A stretch of DNA of 64,000 nt from Rhabdornis inornatus (GCA_013397075.1 VWZS01003954.1:682001-746000); one strand, 5' to 3'. Positions 23,376 to 38,546 are shown, counted from the stretch's first letter. Made by a program: numbers and translations. The notes: generated by a model from the sequence alone, not told the origin.

Positions 23376-26300
23376 GAACAAGTTGCTGGTATTTGAATAT
23401 ATATTATATAGCTGTCTGCTGGGTGAAAGCATAACTATTTGAAATAAAAATGTTGTGACAGATTGGAATGTGTCTTTTTAAATTTAAAGTCACTATTTTT
23501 TTTTCAGTGATGTTTCCTTTTAGGTACTTCACAGTGTAGGGCACTGATCCACTATACATAAGGTCACTGTTCTTGTAGTCAGAACTGAGTATCAAAATAC
23601 CATTGAATACTTTTTTAAAAAGTGAGGCACTTAGGTGTTTATTTGTTATCTTAGGTCATTTAGAGTCTTGAAATTAAGCAGTGATTTTGAGCTGTGTAAC
23701 AGATAAGCAACATGGCTTATTTATTTAAGGCTGTATTTGAAACATAAATGAAAGGAAAAAACTTTTATTTTTCTGTATCAAAAAGTGTCTTGCAGCAAAA
23801 CCACGTGGTGGCAGCAAAGGGCACAGTTTAAGAAGCTAAATCTCGTGAAAGTGTATGGGAATCCTTGCTATCAAACTTTTTTCTGTGTTTTTCTGTGCCA
23901 CAGGCAAATTCAGAGCCCTTTATTTATTGTCTCTTTCTTTAAAAGAATTCCAGGTCTGGATCTCTGCAGGGTCTGTCCCATAGTTTTGTCATTTATATGT
24001 GACCTTTGTAGCCTTGACATACTGAGATATTCCAAGTCTATACCTACACACATTGAAGTCTTCCCGTCTGTATTGCTTTAAGTAGAGACTGTATTGCCGA
24101 AAGGAAATCCATTTTCTTCTTTGGAAGCCCGCATCAGTAAATAATACTTCGATGTTTAACATTACAACACAATGATGTATTTTTCATATGACATCCAAAA
24201 ATCAAAGTTGTGACTGTTTGTCTCACAAATGTCAGCTGTTTTGTCTTAGATGAAGAGATTTTCAGTGGTCTGAAGGAAGTTCAGGTGCCTCATTATTCAA
24301 CACTGTAAAGTGTCATTGAAATTACAGACACAAACCCACTTTCTCTTTAGCTGCAAATTGTCACATTACTGTAGCCATAATACAAATTGTTGGGGTTGTC
24401 TTCTTTGAGCGTTGCATGTGTCAGGAGAGGGTTTGGTGTGAATTTATTACATGTGCAGTCAAAGGTTTTGGTTATTCTTATTGAGCACTAGGGGAGAGTA
24501 CATCTTTTTTGGTGTAGTTTTATCTTCTCTTACTGCTCATTTCTTTTGCAGAAAAAGTGTGAAATTTCAATACAGTTTACATTACTTGAAGAAATTCCTT
24601 AGGAATAAAAATGCAACTTTAATTCATTTTAGTTAGAGTGATTTAGTGAATTTGGACCCAACTACAATCTGTAGCTGACATGCCTGTAAAAAGGGCTTGC
24701 ATTTTGTTTAACAAGCTCAAACAAGGAAACAGATATTTGTATATTTAAAAGCCACAATAATAGCTTTCTATTAAATACTTTACCCTTATCCAAATTAGTT
24801 ACTGCTCCTTTTCCTTTTTCCCCAAGATACAGATTATTGTGTCCCTGGAAATGTGTATTTACTCAAAGCTTTAAAGCTACATGTTGTTCAGGATTCTGTG
24901 CTTTAGTTTGTTTGATTGCTCATTAGAGTCAAAGGTAAGTCATCATTAGCATAATTTTAGAGCAAGATTTAGGGACCACAAAGCCTTTGTTTTCCTAACC
25001 ATGGTTACTTTTCTACAGAACTGTGAGGCCCACAGTGGATCTATATTAGGCCTCCTGTATAATTTCATAGCTGTATCTACCTGGCCATATGTTTTGTGGG
25101 CTTTATGTTGATGTATCCGTTGTGTGTATTTGGTGTAGCTGTGTATTTATACCGTAGTCATGTTTATTATTTGGCAAAGATTATAGTGTTATACTGTGAG
25201 CTTTAGACATGTCAAGCTTTTGTGAACTGATGGAAGAAAAGGTCCCAAATCTTTAAGACATCTATGCTGTTCTCAGATATTATTACTTTGGTCATTTTTC
25301 TCAAAATGTACGTGGAAAACAGGAACTCTCTTAGAATGTTTATAGCTTCTAAACAGAATAAACTGTGACAGGTTTGCATTATGTAAAAGTGTATAGAGGC
25401 AAAAAGTTAATTATGGTTATATACAGATTACGGATGCAAAATATTGCTCTAAGAATGCAGTCTGTAAGAGTTTTCCAAGTTTGCCTTTTTATTGCAGGTT
25501 GTCCTCCCAGCTGAGATCCTAAGGCACAGGTGTCTAGTGAGATCACAGTAGCAATAGAAACCATATTTTCCAAGTCAGTGTGATTGGAAAGTGTCTTCAG
25601 CCAGGATTAGTACTTGAAAATCAAAGTAATTGAAAATTCCAAGCTAGTTCATGGTGTTTTAACCTTTATAGCTAACTCCCACTGGTCAAAAGCTACCTCT
25701 CCATTGGCTAAATGTCCCATATTGTTTCTGTTGTCTGTGAAATAGACTTCATCAAGCTTTTCCTTCTTCTAAGCCAGGAAATGGCAAAGAATAGAAAACG
25801 CTTAATTTAGGTGTAATTACAAGATGATGACTCTGAAAACCCAAACCTTTTAACAACCAAGAAACTCGTTCCCCAAACCACACTCTCTACAGAGAAAGAG
25901 CAAAGGAGGTCTTGCATATTACAAAACAGTTGGCATAGAATCATCATAGATCCCAGGGATGCTGGTAACCAAAGAGCTGTTTTATCCATAAAGCTATCTC
26001 AGGAGTACCTGCTGGTTGTTAGTCTCAAAGGCTGCCAAAACTCTTGTGGCATAATTTGCTCTCTCATAATGCTGGTCAGTCAGGGTGAGAGCAATGTTAA
26101 TCACTTTGACAGAATGACTGAAATTAGTAGGAATTTGTGGAGAACACCAAACAGTGAGAAAAAAAATTAAAAGCCAAATTATTTTCCCATAAACTCTTTT
26201 AGATAGCTTACAGGCAAAGGCCAAACCACAGAATTTCAAGTGACACACATCAGTTTTGGAAGGAGTTCTTTGTCAATATACAGGCAGAAGACACAGCTTG

Positions 26301-29300
26301 GGAGTTAGGTACTTTTCATGTGGGCTGATTGAATTAGTCTCAGATGCTTGTGAATGTTTAGGTAAGAATTATAGTTGGAGCAGTGTTGTAACCCCCCTTC
26401 CTCTAAAAGATTTCTTCCTTTTTCCCAAAATCAATGACTCTGGTTTCAAGAAGGTTGTCACTGATAAGCGATGCCAAAGGGAAGAACTGCAAGTGCTGAG
26501 CACAGCCAGACCTGTACGCTGTGAACAGCAAATACAAAGGATGCTGGAGGCTACGATGGGAGAAGCATGGGAGAAACAAAGGCATATCCAGCACCAGAGG
26601 ATGTAAGAGCCAAAATGAGGGATGCAGGGCTCCAGGCGGCTCTTTAAAATGCTGTTTATTGTATCCAAATGATACAGCAATTCACGGGTTGTGGGTGACA
26701 AGAGCCCAGCCCACAGCTTTTTCAGCCACAGCTGTAGGTTCGTCTGAAGCCATCTCTAGTTCTGATTACAATGCAGAGCATCTTAAAACATGACAACCAA
26801 TCAATGCCTTTACTATTACCTATAGCCTATCATAACTACTTACATTACCATATTCGTTACTATTTTCCAGTCCCAGAAATTTAGTATGTTACAGTTTAAG
26901 CTAAAAGTCGTTTTTCAGTTTTCTCACAATGGAAAATTTTGAAATCTTTCATTCTTCTTGCACCATGGCATTTTTGTTTGCCTGGTGATATATTTTTGCT
27001 TAGTAAGAACATCTTTTGTTTGAGGTGGATTTATCCTTTGCTCAGAGTCATAAAAGCCCCTTCCAACTCACATAGTAACATACCTTTGGCCTTCTTAGTT
27101 ATCCAGTAAGACTGGCTCAGCAATTTTTTTTCTATATCAAAACTTGCTATCATTTCTATTCCTTCTTCAGATTCTACATTCAAAGATCTTTGTGTTATAC
27201 ATACATATCTGTGAGACCTTCCTGTCAAATCCTTATCTTTTCCAACAAGAGGGGTCTCGCTCAAACCCAAGACAGAGGGACAAGTAGCTCTGAGGCTGTG
27301 TCCTAGCTGTCCTGTGGTGTTGCCATAGTGAGACTGATGTGACTATGGGAATGTCTTAGGGCTTTATAGACTGATTCCCCTTTCCTTCTTTCAAATAAAA
27401 ATCCTTTCTAAAGCTAGGGGAAAATGACTAGGTAAATTGATCACAGTACAATGTTGTTAAACCTTATGCAAATGTTAATTGCTGGCGCTAGTACCTATTT
27501 TGTATTTGCTTTTTATTCTTTTTTTTTAGTATTATGCTAATTTAAAGTGAAAAAACTACTCAATTTAAGGCACAGGTAACACAAGTTGACTCCCCTGAAG
27601 ACTGAAAAATACTTTTCCCTAACCCAGACTACTGAGTTCCAGAGAGAAAAACAATCTGGGGAACAAGTTAGTGGGTTGCCCTGCATTTGCAACTCATGAG
27701 GTAAGACCACATCGGTGGGTAATATCTCTGTGTAAAAGGTCCAAAGACACCTCCTGAGGCCTGTTAGGATATAGTCCTTTCGGAATGGTCTGAGTAAAGC
27801 ATAGTTTCTTCTTGTACAGGATATAATTTCTTTGATCATCTCTCCTTGAGCAAGAAAATCTTTAAAGCTGTAGTCTGCACTTCTAAGAGGTTTTCCCTTT
27901 GCCAGGGAAACCTAAAATTGAGGTTTATCTTCTGAGAGGACCTACTGCCAATTTCCATTAGCTGAGGAGCTGGTTCATTACTGTCTTGTTTGCTTTTAGC
28001 TTACAGGAGGACATTGACATAAACACTGTTTTAAAAATAGAAATCTAATAAAACTTATATAAAAATGAGGTTTTTAAGAAGAAAAGGCTTCTTGACACTT
28101 TTTATCCTTCTTCCTTTTGGCTGAAAACCCTGGAGATATCAAGTACCTGGAACAGAAAATACTGTAGCCCAGCTGCCACCCTAGTGAGCCATTTGCTTGC
28201 TCTAGGTACTGCTGCTGTATTCTCTTTCCTGTCGTCAGAACAGAACTGGGGAGAAGAGCCCAGCTGTCCCCAGCACGCCTGCCAGCAGCGGGGTAGGTGG
28301 TGGTAGCAGATGGGGAGGCAGCCTGCTTCCCAGCCCTGCTAGGCTGCTGGAGGGGAGGCTGCAGTTGTGATGGAGACTGCTCAACATGAAAGCTATGGCA
28401 GGGAAGAGAAAGAATTGGAAAGTGCAGGAAGAAATTTTGCAGGGTTTGGTCTCCCCTGGCAGCAGCTGCAGCAGCTGATGTGATTCAGACAAATTTGGCC
28501 CACGTTGTGCTTTCAGCTCCCATGGGGTAACACAGGATGATGGTCTCTGCCCTTCTGACAGTCCTGGATACAACTGCCTTGTGTTTGGAGGTGACTGCTT
28601 GTGTGAATTAAATTGAGCATTTGACATAATTCATGCCAAATTATGACCCTAGTGCTAGTAGTTAACCTGCTCTTACTAGAGAGGGCAATTTGAAGTATCT
28701 GTTTTCTTCACGATTCAGTAGTACAAGGGATAATGGAAGAAAATAGAAAACCAGGTTTGCTTTCCGAGAAAATGTGACTTGAGTTTATTTAAAACATTTA
28801 AGATTGCTTCCCTCCCCAAAGTACATGCATTTGTATGACACATCTTATTGTCATCTTGAAAAATCACTGCACAGACATTTTTATAGAAATGTCTGAATTC
28901 AGCAAGTGATAATGCATGTCTCCCTATTGCTTTATTGATGGTGTAACCATCAATCACCCTAAAAACACAACTGTAACAAAAAAGTAGTCAATTAAAAAAA
29001 TATTTACCTGCATTTTTCAACAATTGCCTGTTTTCTAGATCTTCTTAAGGAGAATCTCTAAGTGTGATGTAAATAAAACAGTGCTTTAGTGATTAACCTG
29101 TGGGGTTAATGCAGGTTTTTTTAAATCAGGATATCACTTGGAGGTGACACCTCTTCATTAATATGTTCATACCTCTGCAAATCAGCAGACTAAGAAATGA
29201 AATGTGCTTGTACATATAAAGTTATAAATGTTTCATGCCAATTAAAAATTGACTACCTTTTTCCAAACTAGAAAATATGGTTTTTTTTTCTTTTATGAAA

Positions 29301-30097
29301 GTCTTCTGGGTTTTTTTTCACCCAGGCTTATGAATTCTAACATTTTGGTTATAAAATGGAAGCTACAAACAGTTTTTGAGCTTCTAGAAAACCCTTGGAT
29401 ATATTCTAGTGAGAGAAAGATGGTTAAAAATATCCAAGTGTTTTAATCTCTGTGAATGACATGATTGTAAATAGTTACCAGATAGTAAAGGCCACAAATT
29501 AAGGTGGTAGAGCAACTGTATCTAATTCCTACTACTTGCATTATTTTATCTGATACCTAAGTTAATGTAAAGTTAAACTAGCAGTATTTTCACTATGGAA
29601 TTGGACTTGAATCCTTAGTCTTCTTTTAGCAATATTCATATGTTATATAAGTATGGAGAAACCTTCATACTAGGCCCCAGCAGGAAAGAAGACAGTAAAT
29701 TTGTGGAGGGAGGAGAAATTTTTGAGATTTGTTAAAGAAAATTTAATCTACAAAAGTACTCAGTACCTTAAAGGATTTCTTGCTTTATTTATATTTTTCT
29801 ATTTGATTACTCAGATTGCTGGTTTTTTCTCTCTGTGAGTCTTTGTGTCAAATCTTGAGTTCTTTAGTTAGAATACCCACTGGATGATCCCATATTCTTT
29901 TGCTTGCTAGTAGCTGCAGCCCTCCACTTTCTTTTGCATGTTAACAAGAAATAGTGTCTTAGAATGTCTTCAGTGTTTTTCACAGCATTACACATTTTAA
30001 GCATTTCCCTACTACACTTGTCTATAGGTATTGAAGCAAATGTTTTTATTTACTGTGCAGTAACAGTGTATGAGGAATTGTTGCCATTCTTTTTTTT

Positions 30098-30126
30098 GTT
30101 TGGTTTGGTTTGGTTTGGTTTTTTTT
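30098..30126. repeat. TTTGG pentanucleotide microsatellite
   Basis: Four perfect TTTGG units are flanked by T runs on the plus strand. Confidence 0.85.
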
Positions 30127-30581
30127 GTGCCAGAACTGCTTATTCTGTAGTTTTATTGCCCAAAGGAACTTCACATTCAAATAAGTAACCAAAGCACCAG
30201 TTACAGCAAATTGAAGCAGGTATTTTCAATAAAACATTGAATGCTTACTGTAAAAAAGTGAACAAACTGTCTAAAATTCAAGAATTCAAAAATCATTTTG
30301 AATAATGTGCAGATAACTACTTATGATGGTACCAGATGGCAGAAAAAATTGCTAAATTAAAGAAAAGTGCTTTTTTATAATTAATGTGCCAAAAGCTTTC
30401 TCAATGTTATCATTCTTCAATTAAATTTGGCGTTAAAGCTTTAAAATTAGCATGAAAGTTTCAGTATTATTTACACAAAATGCAGTTACATCCATTCTTG
30501 TCCGTTCTGTAGGAGTATTCTGTGAAAAAAGGAATGGACAATATATTTTAGTTTGTAAGTTGTTTTTTTTAAAATTGGTAC

Positions 30582-30620
30582 GTGTATATATATATATATA
30601 CACACATACATATATGTGTA
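30582..30620. repeat. TA/CA microsatellite with dyad symmetry
   Basis: GTG(TA)n followed by CACACATACATATATGTG. The alternating purine-pyrimidine run is self-complementary (GTGTATA... against ...TATACAC), so it could extrude as a cruciform. Likely length-polymorphic. Confidence 0.85.
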
Positions 30621-32310
30621 GATTGAGAGGAATAGTGCTATATTGCTGTTTCTGAAAAAAATGAAAATATACTCTTTTAATTCTATAGACATATAACTTT
30701 CCTTAAATGCATCACTGGCTGTAGTTATCTAAAGAGCTTTTCTCCTTTTTTTTAAGTATGTAAAACTTTTAATGCAATTCACCATTTTGGGAATGAAAGA
30801 ACTTAAAAATAGCTGAGTGCAAGAATTCCAAATTTGCATGCTGAAGTGGTATTCATATAGGCATGCAAAAAAAGTTAATGTAACTTAGGATACAAACATT
30901 TTCCAATCCAAAACTCTCCATGCTAAGATTTCTTACATAAAATCTCTAAGTATAGGTTCAAAATGTTTTGCCACTTACCAGTGCTCACCTAGGAAAGCAT
31001 AGGTTAGGAATTTATTTTTAGAGACATTTGTACTGTAAGAGAATCAGCATGACTGTGATAGAGAGCACTGCTGATTGTAAAAATTACAGTGAAACATTGA
31101 AAATTACATGGTTAGAACCTATCTAAATGGAATCAACCTGTAAAATGAATTGCGATAAAATGACTTTCAGTGACACATGCTCTGAAAAGTAGAGTCAAGA
31201 TGCACAATAGGTTCTGCTTCTTTCAGGTGACCCATTGTAATACCTCAAGTCTATCTAACACATAATGGTAACTGAGAACATAAACTGGTGCTAGGTAACA
31301 GCAGCATTTGACACCTACAATTAGTCCTACAGAGATGAAGAAATGATAATAGAATCAAAAGAACCTTTTTCTAGCCTTAAAATGCATGTGAGGATAAAAG
31401 GAATATTCCTTTAGTACTCTGCAGTAGCAGGAGGACGACGCCTTGCTCTGTATGAAGTACAGTGAGGGAACTTGCAGAGGGCTTTAGTTCTTGTCCTAGA
31501 GGAATGAAGGCTAGTCCTGTGTGCACTCCCTGGGCCTCCCTGGGTGGCAAGTCCCTCCTCGAGCAGTGTGACAGCAGAGGCAGAAACTTGCAGCTGTGAC
31601 TGTGACACCAGCTCTGAGTGACCTGCGTGTGCTGTGCTTCTTGGGCTTAGTACTGAGGCTTGCAAGACTGGCTTGGGACTAAACAAAAACAACAGCAAAA
31701 AAGAAATGCCAGATTAGAGACTTCAGAAACATATCACAAAAGCCTGAAATTTTCCAGGGCTGAAAATACTCTTCTTAATCTCTGGTCATATGTAGCACTT
31801 GGGGTCACAAAGATATCCTTTAGTCTTTTTCAGAATGGTTTTCTCACAACATTTACCTACTAGGAGCATTCCATGCTGAAACTATTTCCATATATGCATA
31901 CAAAAAGGTGAATGGAATTAGCATAGGAAAAATGAAGAAAAAACCACCCATTACAATAAGGGGAGACCAAAATTCTATAAGCTGATTATAACACAATCAC
32001 AAGCCTATGGTCAGTTCTTGTGAGTCAGAAACCCTGATCTTTTTAGTTATTTCAGTTTTCAGTTTTCAAGTATTGAACTTTTTCAAGTAAGAACAATCTG
32101 CCTTCTCAAGGAACTGTAGAATAAATGTTCAGTTCTCATATTGGCAGGGTTGAGGAAAACGTTGTTTCTTAATCTATTGCTGAGTGCATCATCCTGTGTC
32201 CAGGAGACAGGGCTTACACCAGGGTATTTCCACACAGTGGATGTTAAGATCCAGGTTCTCCTAGTTCTGCTTTGCCTTATGTTGCAGCTCCATAAATGCA
32301 ACATAAGCAT

Positions 32311-32354
32311 TAAATAGTACACAATGTCAGAGTAAATAGTACACAATGTCAGAG
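32311..32354. repeat. perfect 22-bp tandem duplication
   Basis: The 22-bp unit beginning TAAATAGTACACAAT and ending GTCAGAG occurs twice with no mismatch (32311-32332 and 32333-32354). The identity suggests a recent duplication or an assembly artefact. Confidence 0.9.
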
Positions 32355-35300
32355 ATATGTCTTGAATTCTGTAGCTCTGAACATTGCAAAGAATTGAATG
32401 TTCTCAGCTGCTTTTCATTTAAAATGAGAGTGAAAATGGCTATTAAAAATTGTTTATCACGGAGTTATTCTCAGGATTTATACATTAAAATTGCAGTAGG
32501 CTATTTTAGGACCTCTGTGATTCTTAACCTAAGTTTTCCAATTTCACTCCTTCTTCTCACCTTCCATGGAAAAAGAAAGCCAAGGAAGGAACTTCGCTGT
32601 GTCCAAAGCACTGCCCAGACTTCAGGATTACTGAGGGACTGGGAGCACACTGTTGAAGATGATTCATTGCAAAGTAGTTTAAATATATGCTTATTTTGTG
32701 AAGGTCTGCAATTTCTTGGTGTTTTTTTGAAACAAAAGTGACTGTGGTTAAAAAATTCTTGTATGTAAGTCGTCTTGTCTGTTAAAGGTTAAGAAAGAAG
32801 CTGAGTGCATCTTGTCAGATAATAAATCAGAGAATAAAATTGTGAAGGTGTATTTAAGACACTGAATATATCAGGTTTTAGTTGGATCAGGTTTCAGTAT
32901 GGTTTAAGAGGTCTGAAGTGGGCAAAGTCTAGTCTCAAGAAAAGGAAGAAGGAAGAGAATATCAAGTATCCATCAGAGAGTGTTTCTGGAAGACACAGCC
33001 TTTGAAAAGTGACCCAGTTCCCTAAACCAGCTGGATTAGGAAAATACATGAGAAGCTGGATCTTATCTGTTTGCAAGGCACTGGTGTATGACTGGTGTCA
33101 CCTGAGAAGGGAGCCTGGCCTCCATGCTTTCATCTAACAGCCCACCTTTTCAGGTGTGTCCAAATGTGCTGCTCTCTATTGGTGCTTCAAATTCAAAACA
33201 ATCAATATGGATTGCACACAGAGGTAAAAAGAAGTGAAAGGTAGAAACCCATTCTTTCTGCTGAGGTTTTTTCGGTCCCAGTGAAAATTTTGAGTCTGTT
33301 TCTCTTTTCTTCAGACTAGTTTCCTGATCTTTTCAGGCTGGGAAATGCAATATGAAAAATATATCTTGTTCATTGGATGTTAGAGAAAGACTTTTTTAGG
33401 AATGGGGTGGGTGGGTCATCCTGATAAGGAAAACTGAGTAGATGGAGCACAGCTGGCAATATCTGTACCTCTCTAGCTGGTGGTTCATGCAGAGATTTTT
33501 TGCTTCCATGAAAACTACACTGAAATTGTAAAATAAGAATTAGGACAGCTAGAGGGCAGTGTGGCTAAACATTTGTAATCTGCTGTTTAACGAGACCTGA
33601 TTTATTTACCAGACATAAACTGTAATTTGAAATTAACAATAGCTTTAAACTTACCCCTCATGTTTTTTGTCATATGTAGAACACATCAAAATCACTGTAA
33701 AAATGATGTTTGTCTTTCCTGAACTTTTGAAGGAAGAGACAAAAATATACAGAACTGAATATTATTGAAGTCCCACAAAAGAATATATTGACTATGAACT
33801 ATATGGTTATTTACAGTACCATCTGCACATTTTCAGATGCTGAAATATTCTATTCATTCTTCACAGTTGTCTAATTGATAAATAATTTTTAAGGAAGTTG
33901 ATATTCATGTGTTACACTAAAATCTTTATGTGTGTAAATAAGTGACAGGTGAAATATTGCTTTATATGTCTTAAGTTGCTTCCCTGAGGAGGAAAACAGT
34001 GCAGTACATAAAATATTGCTTTTTGAGTTTGTTTGGTCGTTAGTCTGAATGTTGGGAAAATAAGTAAAACACTAATAATTTTCTGTAACCTGCTTAGTTC
34101 CTTCACACAGAATTAGCAATATTTCAAGTGTGAGATGTATCTCTTGGAAATCTTAACAAAGAAAGGTTCCAGACTTTGACTTACTGAGAATGGCAACTTC
34201 TGAACACACAAGGCTGGATTTAAAGTCAGATTTTGTTGCATCAATTTCCTTGAGGAATGCCTTAGCTCTCCTGTGACCTCATTTAAGCCCGTAAAACAAC
34301 CTACTGTGAATTGGTTCTTATGTGAGTAAAGTACACCAAGCCTGTCCATAGCTGAACTGCTATGAATTAATCATTCAGGTGTCAGATAATCCACTCTAAA
34401 TCACAAGGTAATCTCTGTTGCGTAAGTGATACGTGCACAGCTAATGGAGAAAATAAGTAATCTTTACAAAATGTGTTTTCAAATGTCTACAGAAAAGTGT
34501 ATTGAGATATGTAAGGCTGTGATGAAATTTAAAATTAATGACTCAGAGCACTAGCTTTTGTTTTCTGGATCAAAATGTTGAAAATCAAAGGACGTATAAC
34601 ATTATTTTTCAAAATTCCAGAGTTCTTGGCTTAATACTTCATCAGGATGCAAAATGGGTATATATAAGGTGCATTAATGCAAAGTTTACATCTGACATGT
34701 CTGAATGTTTTTATCTACGTAAATCACGTACCAGTTAACTGTGTTATTTAATTGCACCATCTATTTGATGGAATAATTTATTAATCCCACCTAATTGGAT
34801 GTGTGCTGGTAACTGTTATCAGTTGTGCAGTTCAGCTGGGATTAGTTTCATGCTGGGTGTTGCAGCTGCACCATTACTCAAGTCTTCTCTTTTGTCTCTG
34901 TTTTATGCAGGGAGATGACAGTATAGGTAACAGCTGAGCCAGTTATTGGTCTTGGGTTTATTGGTGACTTGAATGCATGGTGAAGGCAAAGATAAAGTGT
35001 TTTCTGTCCTTAGGGAGTAAGTTTTTTCCTTTTCAGGCTGGTTATGGTTGAGCCTATTTCTGGTATTTGGACTTGTTTTTTCCAGTGTCATTGAAAAATG
35101 TGTATCTGCACCTTTACAGCAGCACTGAGTATATCCTGTAGAACATCTGAATTTCCAGTAGGCTTGCAAACATTAAATATTGATATTGAATTTCTGTCAC
35201 TCTACCAATAGTTGTTCTACTTCTCTGATACTATTGCAGAAAGTGTACTTTTAAAAATGTTAATTGGAACCCACTGTGCTGACTTAAACAAATGGTTGCA

Positions 35301-38300
35301 GCACTAAGTATATTAAATTCACAATTTGTAAGATTTTATACCATCTTAGCCTTCAGTAGTTTTAATTGAAGCTGTCTGATTTTTATCAGTTAGGTTGTTC
35401 TTTAATTTCAAAGAGAAAATTGTATAATAAACCACAAAAAAAAAATGAACATTTATTGAGGTATGAAAAAAATGAGGTTGAGCTGCTCAAATCCTTAGAT
35501 TACAGGGAAACTACCCTGATAATTGATGAGAGGATAATTGATTCCTCTCATTAAAATCCAGAGTCTTAAGGCCCTCTATATTAATGCTTTGTCAATTCTA
35601 AGGTATGTTTGAGGCAATTTAACATACAATGGCTTGATTTCTCTCTTGTACCTTTCTCTGTCCAACAGGAAACTTGTTTGGCTTCCCTCTGTCTTCTGAT
35701 ATAAAGATCAAAACAAGAGTAACAACTCAGGGATTCAGTACAGTGCATGTTTTAAATACAAGTCCTCCCAGCAGTTCATTCTGCAAAACACGTATTTCAT
35801 AAGTGTAATTTTGTATAATCCCAGAAGTCCACAAAGAATTGTTTTTTCTTTATTATTTAGGAAAATTAATGTGAACCAAGAGAGTTATTGCTCTGCAGCT
35901 ATTTTTTGTGACTACTCAAACTGTAATTTCATGTACATGTAATGAAACCTTAAAATTGATTTTATTATTTGATAATCTTTTAACCCAGCAAGCAGTTTTC
36001 ATCCCTGTAATAATTCTGTGTCATTACTGACAATGTACTTTTTATCTAGGTTTTATAAGACGAAAGGTAGAGAAATACCTTCTTTTGCACCTTGTTCTTT
36101 CCTTGTTTGTGCATTATAGTCAGATGGCTTGAAAGGGAGGATGGATCCAAGTCTTATTTATAATGATAAAAGTCTTTCTCAGGTAAATGAAGACACACAG
36201 GGATTGATTGTCAGGCTGTATTTTTAATAATAAAATTAGAAGAGATAGTGTGTATCCAGTTTCCTGTCTTGTGTGTAGGTGGCATTTATGTGGGTATGAG
36301 TGCCCAGTCACAGAGTTCTCACTATGCTGCAGCCATCGATTCAGGTGAAAGAGTTCCCTTCACCCACTCCTAGGAATGAGCCTGCTTCTCAATCCACTGA
36401 GCTTTGTCTGGGTAGATGCTATTTACCCCTTATCCAGTCCAACTGCCTTTATATTGGGAGCTATTAAATATCACCTTGTTCTGAATATTGAGTTTGGCAG
36501 AACTCAAATATCCTCCACCAGAGATGCCTGTCCTCTGTTGGTAACACACACTGGGGCCTGAAGGATGTACTGAAAGGTGTTTGGGGCACCTGGCATTCTC
36601 AGTGCTTCTGTCAGTGCCCATCAAACAGTTGATGAATACCGGGATACACCTTGCACTGCTCTACTACATTCCTTTCTTTTGTTTTTTTTTTATGGCCAGA
36701 GGGACTTCTAGTTTAAACCTCTGCTGATGTCTGTAACAAAAGTGCCTATGTGCTGAAGGAGAATGAGTGTCATCTGTATACTGCTGTACACATTGCATGG
36801 CATGAGCTACTCCTGGAGCTACAGGAAAGAGTTGGAAGATAGGAGAATAATGAAACTTGTAGGCTCCATAGGTGAGTGCCGTGGAGGCAGAGCACAGTAG
36901 TTGACTTCCTGTAACTTGCTTTAATATATGATAAACAAATACTGAAATTAGTGCAAATCAAGTGTCTTCAGTGCCCAGTAGATGACTGTGTTGCAAGAGC
37001 ATGGGAAGGAGATAGCAATAAGATTTGTGTAGGAGGGGTGCAAAGCTCAGGGAAGGATGTTTGACTCCTCTATACTCTCCATACCAGTAAAGAATTGTAG
37101 AGGTAGTAGTCACTTTTGGATTTAACATATTCCTGTTCGATAGGGTTTTTTCACACATAATTGTGTTTCCTTCATCCATGAGTTTCTCACAGTGTTTACT
37201 AAGGCCTTTTGAAGCTGTTTACAGTTATGGGAGATTATCTTGTTCCCTACTGCAGGCATCTGGTGTTCAATAGGAGCTGTTTCTTTGTTTTGCTTCTTTC
37301 CCCCCCTGGTTTACTATATGCAATACTTTTTTTTTTTCCTGATTGCTGCATTATAATAACTAAAAGTGGCCTAAACTACTAAACTCATTAAAAATCCATT
37401 ATCCTGACAGGTTCCAGATAGTTCTAAAATGAAAATGTACTATTTGGACTGCCTTAAAGTGATCTGTTTTGATGTTTGCATTTCTTGGTGTCTGGTACTG
37501 GAAAGGAGCAGAATGGCGAAGGTTTTGATGGTCCCGAGTTATTCAGTGTAGCAAAAATGAAAGCTCACTGCAGAGATACAGAAGGATTTCGCAATACTGA
37601 GTTAGTAGATGACAAAATGGCAGGTGACAGGATATTCCCTCTCAGGACACAGGGCTCAGAGCTAATATAGGTAGTTGTATAAAAACTGTCTGTCCAAAGG
37701 TGAGCAGAGGGCAAGGAAGAGAATGTAAAGAATTACTAGAAAAAGAGCAGAGAACTAGGAATTGCATTTAGAACAAAACAGAAATTATTGGGCAGCTCCT
37801 CATACCACTAATGCTCCTGCATCTTGAATAATATACATGGTTCTTCTCCCCCTTCAGAAAATAGTACAGAGAGCTCAAAATTGCATAAAGTAGTGCAGTA
37901 AGGATGGTCAAAGGAATGCCTTCTATATTACAAGCTGTGAAGTAGACTAAAGTCTGTGAAAAGGTCTATAAATTCATGGATGGTACAGAGAGAATTGACT
38001 AATTAAACTGTTTATCCTGCTATAAAATTTAGACTATATTAAATGATATAAAACACATGCTGTGGAACTCATTACACAGAAAACTGCAGATGTCTGTGTA
38101 GATGCAAAAGCAATTAATAAACTCATGGAACAAGAATATGCTAGAATTTTACACACAATGTTATCACCATTGTCAGAGAAAGTCCTCCCATCTGGGAGTC
38201 TGTAATGGGGAGGTATCACCTATAGGGTTTCTCTATTCTAATACTTTCCTTGGTCATTTTACAGGGGTGAGATATTGGGACAGGCAGGCGGTTGGAAAAA

Positions 38301-38546
38301 GTAGAGCCATTATTGTTATATCCTACAGCTTTGGTTGTGTGTGTCTCTCAAATGTTTGTTCATAATAAAAGAGATATTTTAAAAAATGTCATGTCTGCAT
38401 TAAGCTGTGTAAGAAACACACTGAAGAATGTTACAGATCACATCTCCAACGTGCCCTTTCTACCATTCTCTGAACACAAAATTGATGCATTTTTGAGGTT
38501 TCTTCTGAGTAATTTCATGAAGGATAGTAATTGTCTTCCAGATACC

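Noticed and set aside
27040..27080. Possible CR1 tail (CCCCTTCCAACTCACATAG)
   Set aside because: The similarity is too short and the neighbouring CR1 blocks are missing.
28230..28500. GC-richer patch suggesting a CpG-island promoter
   Set aside because: GC rises but CpG dinucleotides remain rare, and no transcription unit starts there.
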